Assembly (NCBI GenBank): GCA_025965895.1
Contig: JAOPWC010000180.1
Location: 1-64,000 of the forward strand
Length of the DNA: 64,000 bases
Direction: 5' to 3'
DNA from: Mycobacterium sp.
GTDB lineage: Bacteria > Actinomycetota > Actinomycetes > Mycobacteriales > Mycobacteriaceae
The notes under the pieces are model-generated. The model saw only the letters and a program-made list of their open reading frames with translations. It was not told the DNA's origin and did no database searches. Positions 57,476 to 64,000 of the stretch are shown here, one piece after another (within the stretch, counting starts at the first letter, position 1; the number at the start of each line of letters is the position of its first letter). The translations under genes and the position numbers were made by a program.

Positions 57476-58498
57476 TTACAGCGACTTGCCGACCAGGGCG
57501 ACCAGGTCGACGAGCCGGTTGGAGTAGCCCCATTCGTTGTCGTACCAGGACACCACCTTGGCCTGGTTCTCGATCACCTTGGTCAACCCCGAGTCGAAGA
57601 TCGACGAATGGGGGTCGGTGACGATGTCGGACGACACGATCGGCGCGTCGTAGTACTTGAGGATGCCCTTGAGCTTGCCCTCGGCGGCGGCCTTGAACGC
57701 GGCGTTGATATCCTCCACACTGGCCGACCTCGAGATCTCGGCCGTCAGGTCGGTGACCGAGCCGGTCGGCAGCGGCACCCGCAACGCGTAGCCGTCGAGC
57801 TTGCCCTTGAGTTCCGGCAACACCAGGCCGATCGCCTTCGCCGCCCCGGTGGACGTCGGCACGATGTTGATCGCGGCGGCGCGGGCCCGGCGCAGATCCT
57901 TGTGCGGGCCGTCCTGCAGGTTCTGGTCCTGGGTGTAGGCGTGCACGGTGGTCATCAGTCCGCGGACGATGCCGAACTCGTCGTTGAGGACCTTGGCGAG
58001 CGGGCCGAGGCAGTTCGTGGTGCATGAGGCGTTCGAGATGATGTTCTGGCTGCCGTCGTACTTGTCGTCGTTCACGCCGATCACGATCGTGATGTCGGGG
58101 TCGGTGGCCGGGGCGGAGATCACGACCTTCTTCGCGCCGGCGTCGAGGTGGCCCCTGGCCTTCGCAGCGTTGGTGAAGATGCCGGTCGATTCGACCACGA
58201 CGTCGACGCCGAGATCGGCCCACGGCATCGCGGCGGGGCCGTCCTTGACCTCGAGGGCCTTGATCTGGTCGGTGCCGACCACGATCGTGTCTTCACCCTC
58301 CAGGCTGATGTCCTTGGGGAACCGGCCCAGGATCGAGTCGAATTTCAACAGGTGAGCCAGGGTGGCGTTGTCGGTCAGGTCGTTGACCGCGACCACCTCG
58401 ATGTCGGCGCTGCTGCCCTGCTCCTTCTGGGCCTGAAGCGCACGGTAGAAGTTGCGCCCGATGCGACCGAAGCCGTTGATCCCTACTCGAATCGTCAC
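57476..58498 (-). CDS. gap: Glyceraldehyde-3-phosphate dehydrogenase
   Basis: The 340-residue NAD-dependent enzyme has the Rossmann start G-I-N-G-F-G-R-I-G, the active-site cysteine C159 in S-C-T-T-N-C, and H186. It is the first gene of gap-pgk-tpiA. GTG at 58498 is preceded by AAGGAG at 8 bp. A 162-bp gap separates it from the divergent sensor-kinase-like gene. Confidence 0.97.
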   Translation of the reverse strand: MTIRVGINGFGRIGRNFYRALQAQKEQGSSADIEVVAVNDLTDNATLAHLLKFDSILGRFPKDISLEGEDTIVVGTDQIKALEVKDGPAAMPWADLGVDVVVESTGIFTNAAKARGHLDAGAKKVVISAPATDPDITIVIGVNDDKYDGSQNIISNASCTTNCLGPLAKVLNDEFGIVRGLMTTVHAYTQDQNLQDGPHKDLRRARAAAINIVPTSTGAAKAIGLVLPELKGKLDGYALRVPLPTGSVTDLTAEISRSASVEDINAAFKAAAEGKLKGILKYYDAPIVSSDIVTDPHSSIFDSGLTKVIENQAKVVSWYDNEWGYSNRLVDLVALVGKSL

Positions 58499-58660
58499 GT
58501 GAGTCTCCTTAGTCGCTGATGAACTACCCTGGTCAGCCTAGTGGTGCCCGGTTGCGCCCGCGCGACCGGTGAGACGGCTGGTGTTGTCGTTCGCTGGTCC
58601 CCGTAGTAAGGAGGTATCTACCCGGGAATTCGACCGGGCAGATGTCGCGAGGGGGTCGGC

Positions 58661-60076
58661 ATGACCGGGAAGCCAACCCGGACGAGGGTGCCGTCGCTGC
58701 GTCAGCTGATCTGGCTCTGCATCTTCGCCTTGACCGCCGTCTTCATCGCCTCGACGCTGGTGTCGATCCTCGGCCGCCTCGCGGTGGCCCACGCCGTGTC
58801 GGAACTGAACGGCCACATGCTGCCGGTGCAGAACACGGTCGCGCAGCTGAACAAGGCCTACGTGGATCAGGAAACCGGCCAACGCGGGTTTATGCTGACC
58901 GGCGATCGCCTGGCCCTCCAGCCCTACATCGGCGGCACCACTTCAGCCGACCGGTTGCTCGGTGAGCTGCGCGCCAACCTGGCTGGTGACACCCAGGCAA
59001 CCCAGGTGCTCGACGGCGTCGCACACGCTGCCGACACCTGGACCAGCCGGGCGGCCCAACCCCAGATCCAGGCGCGCCGCAACGGGGCCATCGCGCCGGA
59101 TGAGCTCAAGGCGATGACGCTCACCGCCAAGACGCTCTTCGACCAGCTTCGGATCCGGCTCGGCGCCCTGGACGACCGCACCGATCAGCTGATCGCCCAG
59201 CAGATCGAGCGGGTCCGCACCGCGCAACGCGTCGCCAACATCGCCCATATCACCGCCGCCGCCGTGCTGGCCGTCGTGGTGGTCTGCTCCATCGTGGTTG
59301 TCCAGCGACTGCTCACCCGGCCGGTGAACAGATTGCTGGGGGACGTGCGCACCGTCGCCGAGGGCGACTACGACCAACCCATCCGACAGGGCGGCCCCGC
59401 CGAAATCGCGGCGCTGGCCGACGCCACCGAAACAATGCGCGACAATCTGCGCACCAGCGCCACCCGGCTGGCGGATGCCGAACGCCGCGATGAGCAGGCG
59501 CGGATGGCAGCCGACTTGCAAGACAGGATCATTCAGCGGGTGTTCGGGCTCGGTCTTGGACTCACGTCCGCAGCATCGCGCCGATCGCCCGATCTGAAAC
59601 CATTCATCTCCGAGACCGACGGCATCATCCATGATCTCAGGCGGGTAATCTTCGACCTCGACAAAGCCACCTCCGGCTCCCCCGGTGCCGGTCGCCTGCG
59701 CACCGCAATCATCGATTCGGCCGAGAACAGTGTTGGCGCGCTTGGGTTTACACCAGCGATCGACTTCGACGGCCCCATCGACGAGTGGGGGTCCAAGCCG
59801 GGTTTACCGGCCGCCGTTCTGGCGGTTCTGCAGGAATCTCTGATCAACGTCGCCCGTCACGCCAAGGCGACCGAGGCGACGGTGCGCGTCGTCGCCTCCG
59901 GTGAGCAGTTCTGTCTCAGCGTGCAGGACAACGGCATTGGTGTCCTGCCCACTGATCAGGAAGGACAGGGCCGTCGCAACATCCGCAGTCGCGCTGAACG
60001 ACTGGGGGGCCAGGCAACTGTCCGCCGGGCCGGGCCGGATGGGGGCACCATCGTCGAATGGAAAGTACCGATCTGA
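58661..60076 (+). CDS. CHASE3-HAMP sensor histidine kinase-like protein with Gln at the phospho-acceptor site
   Basis: A 471-residue orphan sensor. TM1 is at about 16-37, and an extracytoplasmic CHASE3 domain carries the typical V-D-Q-E-T-G-Q-R-G-F-M-L-T-G (68-81). TM2 is at about 193-216, HAMP at about 217-270, then a HisKA_3/NarL-type dimerisation segment and a HATPase_c domain with N396 and D423-N-G-I-G427. In the dimerisation motif the expected L-H-D is L-Q287-D (CAA at 59519-59521), so the usual phospho-acceptor His is missing. ATPase motifs look intact. No response regulator gene is adjacent. ATG at 58661 has GAGGGGG upstream. It may be a degenerate kinase, phosphatase or ATP-binding sensor. 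Confidence 0.88.
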   Translation: MTGKPTRTRVPSLRQLIWLCIFALTAVFIASTLVSILGRLAVAHAVSELNGHMLPVQNTVAQLNKAYVDQETGQRGFMLTGDRLALQPYIGGTTSADRLLGELRANLAGDTQATQVLDGVAHAADTWTSRAAQPQIQARRNGAIAPDELKAMTLTAKTLFDQLRIRLGALDDRTDQLIAQQIERVRTAQRVANIAHITAAAVLAVVVVCSIVVVQRLLTRPVNRLLGDVRTVAEGDYDQPIRQGGPAEIAALADATETMRDNLRTSATRLADAERRDEQARMAADLQDRIIQRVFGLGLGLTSAASRRSPDLKPFISETDGIIHDLRRVIFDLDKATSGSPGAGRLRTAIIDSAENSVGALGFTPAIDFDGPIDEWGSKPGLPAAVLAVLQESLINVARHAKATEATVRVVASGEQFCLSVQDNGIGVLPTDQEGQGRRNIRSRAERLGGQATVRRAGPDGGTIVEWKVPI

Positions 60077-60097
60077 CTGCGCGACTCTAGAATCCGG

Positions 60098-61075
60098 CTA
60101 CGCCTCGTCGAGCAGATCCGGCGTGACCGCGGACTCGGTGTCGAGGATGCCCTCCTGCTTGGCTTTGCGGTCAGCCATCGATAACAGCCGCCGAATGCGC
60201 CCTGCCACCGCATCTTTGGTCATCGGCGGATCGGCGAGTCGGCCCAGCTCCTCGAGCGAAGCCTGCCGGTGCTCCACGCGCAGCTTCCCGGCCGCGGCAA
60301 GGTGGTCGGGAACCGTGTCGCCGAGAATCTCCAGCGCCCGCTCGACCCGGGCTGCCGCGGCGACCGCCGCGCGCGCGGACCGCCGCAGATTGGCGTCGTC
60401 GAAGTTGGCCAGCCGATTGGCGGTCGCGCGGACCTCGCGGCGCATCCGGCGCTCCTCCCACGTCAGCCGCGTGTCCTGCGCACCCATCCGGGTCAACAAC
60501 GCGCCGATCGCCTCCCCGTCGCGCACGACGACACGGTCGCTGCCGCGCACCTCCCGGGCCTTTGCACTGACTCCCAGCCGGCGCGCCGCACCAACCAGTG
60601 CGAGCGCGGCCTCCGGCCCCGGACAGCTCACCTCCAGGGCCGACGACCGGCCCGGCTCCGTCAGCGAGCCGTGCGCGAGGAACGCGCCGCGCCAGGCCGC
60701 CTCGGCGTCGGCGACACTGCCACCGACCACCTGAGCCGGCAACCCGCGCACCGGCCGCCCGCGCAGATCCAGCAGCCCGGTCTGTCTGGCCAGCGCCTCG
60801 CCGTCTTTGGCCACCCGCACCACGTAACGGGTGTTCTTGCGGATCCCGCTTGCCGAGAGCACATGTACGACGGCGTTGTAGCCGTAGAGGTCGAAGATGT
60901 CCTTGCGCAGCCGGCGCGCGATGATGCCGAGATCCACCTCGGCTTCCACGATGACGCGGCCCGACACGATGTGCAGGCCGCCGGCGAACCGCAGCAGCGC
61001 CGCCACCTCGGCGCGCCGGGCGCTCACCGAGTTGACGACCAGACGGCTCAACTCGTCCTTGACCTCGGCGGTCAT
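60098..61075 (-). CDS. whiA: Sporulation/cell-division regulator WhiA
   Basis: The 325-residue WhiA protein combines an N-terminal degenerate LAGLIDADG homing-endonuclease-like domain with a C-terminal helix-turn-helix (K-D-A-V-A-G-R-I-R-R-L near the end). In actinobacteria it regulates division genes together with WhiB-type proteins. I choose the ATG at 61075, which overlaps the yvcK stop by 4 bp (ATGA) and gives the family length; a GTG two codons earlier is possible. Last gene of uvrC-rapZ-yvcK-whiA. Confidence 0.96.
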   Translation of the reverse strand: MTAEVKDELSRLVVNSVSARRAEVAALLRFAGGLHIVSGRVIVEAEVDLGIIARRLRKDIFDLYGYNAVVHVLSASGIRKNTRYVVRVAKDGEALARQTGLLDLRGRPVRGLPAQVVGGSVADAEAAWRGAFLAHGSLTEPGRSSALEVSCPGPEAALALVGAARRLGVSAKAREVRGSDRVVVRDGEAIGALLTRMGAQDTRLTWEERRMRREVRATANRLANFDDANLRRSARAAVAAAARVERALEILGDTVPDHLAAAGKLRVEHRQASLEELGRLADPPMTKDAVAGRIRRLLSMADRKAKQEGILDTESAVTPDLLDEA

Positions 61076-62082
61076 CGCCACGGGTCGTCACCTCCCGGTC
61101 CGTTCAAACTCGGTTCACAGGGCGCGGACGGTAGCACCGACTGGCGCGCTCGAACGCTCTCCAGCACCGCCGCCAGCTTCGCCGGGTCATGTAGAGATGT
61201 ACCAGGTCTGGCCACATCAGCAAACTGGACCTCGGCATTGAGCAGCGTCGCGGTGCGACACAGGTGCTGCCGCTCCCGGTCGCCGGGCACCCGAGCGGCA
61301 TCGACGACGATGTCGTGCACCCTGAACCCCGGCGCGTGCTGTGACAACACATGGAGGTGGCGCTCAGCCGAGAAGCCAGCCGTCTCGCCCGGCTCGGCCG
61401 CCAGGTTGAGCACCAGCGCGCGGCGCGCCGCGGTGGCCTGCAACGCTGCCGCCAAGCCCGGCACCAGCACGTGCGGGATCACACTGGTGAACCACGAACC
61501 AGGCCCCAACACAACGAGATCCGCGTCGAGGATCGCATCCGCGGCCTGCCGGGTCGCCGGCGGATCGTTCGGCAGTAACCGAACCCGGCGCACCTTGCCG
61601 ACCGTGGTGGCGATCGCGACCTGGCCCCGGATCGCTCGGCTCATCCGTGGGTCGGCCTCCAGACCCGCGACGTCAGCCTCGATCTGTAACGCGATCGGGC
61701 ACATCGGCAGTACCCGGCCCTTCACCCCGAGGATGCGGCCCAGTTCGTCGAGCGCGGCGACGGGATCGGCGAGGACCTCGTTGAGGCCCGCCAGTAGCAG
61801 GTTGCCTATCGGGTGCCCGGCCAGGGCGCCGTTGCCGCCGAAACGGTGCTGAATGATCGTGGCCCACAGCCGGCCGTAGCGGCTGTCTGAGGCCAACGCC
61901 GCCAACGCCATTCGCAGGTCGCCGGGGGGCACCACGTCAAGCTCGCCACGCAGTCGGCCCGACGATCCGCCATCGTCGGCAACGGTGACCACCGCGGTGA
62001 CGTGCGGGGTGAGCCTGCGGGCCGCGGACAGCGTGGCATAGAGCCCGTGCCCGCCGCCGAGGGCGACGATGCGCGCACTCAT
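61072..62082 (-). CDS. yvcK: YvcK/GlmR-type protein (CuvA in mycobacteria)
   Basis: The 336-residue CofD-like/YvcK family protein starts with the nucleotide-sugar-binding motif A-L-G-G-G-H-G-L and continues with D-D-G-G-S-S-G-R-L-R and G-N-L-L-L-A-G-L. Homologues bind UDP-GlcNAc and affect cell shape and carbon partitioning into peptidoglycan; the mycobacterial protein is known as CuvA. The ATG overlaps the rapZ stop by 4 bp. Confidence 0.96.
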   Translation of the reverse strand: MSARIVALGGGHGLYATLSAARRLTPHVTAVVTVADDGGSSGRLRGELDVVPPGDLRMALAALASDSRYGRLWATIIQHRFGGNGALAGHPIGNLLLAGLNEVLADPVAALDELGRILGVKGRVLPMCPIALQIEADVAGLEADPRMSRAIRGQVAIATTVGKVRRVRLLPNDPPATRQAADAILDADLVVLGPGSWFTSVIPHVLVPGLAAALQATAARRALVLNLAAEPGETAGFSAERHLHVLSQHAPGFRVHDIVVDAARVPGDRERQHLCRTATLLNAEVQFADVARPGTSLHDPAKLAAVLESVRARQSVLPSAPCEPSLNGPGGDDPWR

Positions 62083-63008
62083 TCGCGGCCCAGATCACGG
62101 TGCAGCACGCGCACCGAGAGTTGGTCGTTGGGGTCAAGACGCTCGGCCAGGGCCTCGGCCATCGCGACGCTGCGGTGCTTTCCCCCGGTGCAACCGATGG
62201 CGACGGTCATGTAACGCTTCCCCTCCCTTCGATATCCCTCGACGACGAGGGATAGCAGCCGATGGTAGGTGTCGAGGAACTCCCCGGCACCGGGTTGGGA
62301 CAACACATAGTCGCGCACCGCGGCGTGCTGGCCGGTATGACGGCGCAGTTCGTCCACCCAGTGCGGGTTCGGCAGGAAGCGCACGTCCATCACCATGTCG
62401 GCGTCCATCGGCAGCCCGTATTTGAAGCCGAACGACTCCACCGTCACGCTGGTGTGTGCGACGGCCTCGCCGCCGAACGCCCGCTCGATGCTCTCACGAA
62501 GGCCCCGCACCGACAGCGTCGAGGTGTCGATGATCAGATCGGCTCCGGCCCTCAGCGGAGCCAGCATGCTGCGCTCGGCCACGATCCCCTCGGCCAGCGT
62601 CTGATCGCCCTGCAGCGGATGGCTGCGACGCACCTGCTCATAGCGGCGCACAAGGATGTCGTCGGACGCCTCCAGAAACAGCACCCGCGGCCAGATTCCG
62701 CGGGTCGCCAGGTCGTTGCGCACCCAGTCCAGATCACCGGTGAAGCCGCGCGAGCGGACGTCGAGCACCACCGCCAGTTGCGTGATACGCGATCCGGCCG
62801 CCAGACCCAGATCCACCATCTGCGTGATCAGCTCCGGTGGCAGGTTGTCCGCGACGTACCAGCCCAGGTCCTCGAGCACCTTGGCCGCGGTCCCCCGACC
62901 GGCACCGGACAACCCGGTCACCAGAACGACGTCGATGCCCGATTGCGCCGCGGCAGCCTCGCCGTGCGGACTGTCGCGTAGCTCTTCCCCGGTCCCCTGG
63001 TCTGTCAT
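62079..63008 (-). CDS. rapZ: RapZ/YvcJ-family nucleotide-binding protein
   Basis: The 309-residue P-loop protein has a variant Walker A G32-L-S-G-A-G-R-G-T40 in which Arg replaces the usual Lys, a variation I recall in mycobacterial members too. The C-terminal domain has the conserved A-I-G-C-T-G-G-K-H-R-S-V. In enterobacteria RapZ controls GlmS synthesis through small RNAs; in Gram-positives the role is unclear, though linkage to YvcK suggests amino-sugar metabolism. The ATG overlaps the uvrC stop by 4 bp. Confidence 0.95.
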   Translation of the reverse strand: MTDQGTGEELRDSPHGEAAAAQSGIDVVLVTGLSGAGRGTAAKVLEDLGWYVADNLPPELITQMVDLGLAAGSRITQLAVVLDVRSRGFTGDLDWVRNDLATRGIWPRVLFLEASDDILVRRYEQVRRSHPLQGDQTLAEGIVAERSMLAPLRAGADLIIDTSTLSVRGLRESIERAFGGEAVAHTSVTVESFGFKYGLPMDADMVMDVRFLPNPHWVDELRRHTGQHAAVRDYVLSQPGAGEFLDTYHRLLSLVVEGYRREGKRYMTVAIGCTGGKHRSVAMAEALAERLDPNDQLSVRVLHRDLGRE

Positions 63009-64000
63009 CGGAATGCCCCGGTCCGATCATCGCCGATCGGGCCGTTCACCGCGCTCGTTCGGCCCGAATCCGACGGAACACGGAGCGCCTCGAGCACGGC
63101 ACGCGCGGTTGCGACGCCGATCCCGGGCACCGCGGTGATCTCTTCCACCGTGGCCTCCTTGAGCTGGGCGACCGAGCCGAAGTGCTTCACCAGCGCCGCC
63201 CGTCGGTTTTCGCCCAGCCCGCGCACCGAATCCAGCGCGGACGCCGTCATCCGCTTGGACCGCTTGCTCCGGTGGTAGGTGATCGCGAACCGGTGCGCCT
63301 CGTCGCGGATCCGCTGCAGCAGGTACAGCCCCTCGCTGTTGCGGGGCATGATCACCGGCTCCGGCTCGGAGGGCACCCACACCTCCTCCAGCCGCTTGGC
63401 GAGCCCGATCACCGCGACGTCGGTGACCCCGAGTTCGTCGAGTACCGCTTGAGCCGCGTTCACTTGGGGCGCACCGCCGTCCACGACGTATAGGTTGGGC
63501 GGATAAGCGAAGCGCCTCGGCTTGCCTTGCGGGCCCGCGTCGTCGGGATTGCGTGACAGGTCGGACAGGTGCCGGAGAAACCGCCGCCGGGTGACCTCCG
63601 CGATCGATGCGACGTCGTCGGAGCGTCCACCGCCCGCTGCTTCGCGGATCGCGAAGTGCCGGTAGTCCGAGCGGCGCGGCAATCCGTCCTCGAACACCAC
63701 CAGCGACGCCACCACGTCGGTGCCCTGCACATGGCTGATGTCAACGCACTCGATGCGTAGCGGCGCCCGGGCCAACCCCAATACGTCCTGAATGCTCTGC
63801 AGAGCTTCAGATCTGGCGTTGAAGTCGCCTGCCCGCTTGAGCTTGTGCTGCGCGAGCGCCTCCGCTGCGTTGCGTTGCACCGTCTCTGCCAAAGCCCGCT
63901 TGTCGCCGCGATGCGGCACACGCAGCACGACCCGCGACCCCCGCAGCCCGCACAGCCACGCCGACAACTCGTCCGCGTTGGAGGGCAGCACCGGCACCAG
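63005..64000 (-). CDS. uvrC: Excinuclease ABC subunit UvrC, C-terminal part (cut by window edge)
   Basis: The visible 331 codons cover the C-terminal part of UvrC: the RNase H-like endonuclease domain that makes the 5' incision (motifs C-V-D-I-S-H-V-Q-G and V-D-G-G-A-P-Q-V-N, carrying acidic residues) and the tandem helix-hairpin-helix at the end (V-R-G-L-G-E-N-R-R and V-P-G-I-G-V-A-T-A). The reading frame is open to base 64000, so the N-terminal GIY-YIG nuclease domain lies outside the window. It heads the rapZ-yvcK-whiA gene chain as seen here. Confidence 0.96.
   Translation of the reverse strand: MVPVLPSNADELSAWLCGLRGSRVVLRVPHRGDKRALAETVQRNAAEALAQHKLKRAGDFNARSEALQSIQDVLGLARAPLRIECVDISHVQGTDVVASLVVFEDGLPRRSDYRHFAIREAAGGGRSDDVASIAEVTRRRFLRHLSDLSRNPDDAGPQGKPRRFAYPPNLYVVDGGAPQVNAAQAVLDELGVTDVAVIGLAKRLEEVWVPSEPEPVIMPRNSEGLYLLQRIRDEAHRFAITYHRSKRSKRMTASALDSVRGLGENRRAALVKHFGSVAQLKEATVEEITAVPGIGVATARAVLEALRVPSDSGRTSAVNGPIGDDRTGAFR

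Overview
This 64 kb, GC-rich, gene-dense window is chromosomal core DNA of a mycobacterium, probably a fast-growing Mycolicibacterium. The evidence is an almost continuous match, from memory, to the gene order of the M. tuberculosis H37Rv interval Rv1497 down to Rv1420, read in reverse. Family signatures include mutA-mutB-meaB-lipL, fabG1-inhA-ferrochelatase, moxR1-DUF58-VWA, ripA-ripB, the suf operon and whiA-yvcK-rapZ-uvrC. I found no rRNA, tRNA, CRISPR array, prophage or insertion sequence.

Layout. 0.2-6.6 kb (minus): methylmalonyl-CoA mutase, its GTPase chaperone and a LipL-type esterase. 6.6-10 kb: TVP38-type membrane protein, SPFH/NfeD pair and a conserved hypothetical. 10-12.6 kb (minus): fabG1-inhA-hemH, coupling mycolate precursor synthesis to haem synthesis. 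12.7-18.7 kb (minus): VWA, DUF58 and MoxR1, then peptidoglycan hydrolases RipB/RipA and a small membrane protein. 18.9-22.3 kb (plus): aconitase and its TetR repressor AcnR. 22.3-25.5 kb (minus): small HTH protein, ABC-F ATPase, EchA12 and thioredoxin. 25.5-31.6 kb: a lineage-variable block with an acyl-CoA ligase, a duplicated CHRD lipoprotein, an MscS channel, an ABC-2-like membrane protein and a zinc alcohol dehydrogenase. 31.7-37.9 kb (minus): sufR-B-D-C-S-U-T for Fe-S assembly. 38-45.2 kb: mannosyltransferase MptB with an ABC exporter, haem A synthase, an ATP-grasp protein, a quinone oxidoreductase and haem O synthase. 45.5-52.3 kb (plus): pentose phosphate operon tkt-tal-zwf-opcA-pgl plus a coiled-coil protein. 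52.3-58.5 kb (minus): PEP carboxylase, SecG and glycolytic tpiA-pgk-gap. 58.7-60.1 kb (plus): an orphan sensor-kinase-like protein. 60.1-64 kb (minus): whiA, yvcK, rapZ and the 3' part of uvrC, cut by the window edge.

The most useful observations are regulatory. A 16-bp site in the acn promoter matches the AcnR operator, with acnR lying just downstream of acn. A perfect 17-bp inverted repeat overlaps the sufR start codon. A 16-bp near-palindrome of the BlaI type lies just upstream of the haem A synthase -10 element. About ten genes lack a Shine-Dalgarno but have a TANNNT hexamer 6-8 bp before the start codon, the hallmark of mycobacterial leaderless transcription. The sensor-kinase-like protein carries Gln where the phospho-accepting His should be. 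I did not find a convincing wholly new multi-gene system; most of the window is conserved housekeeping.
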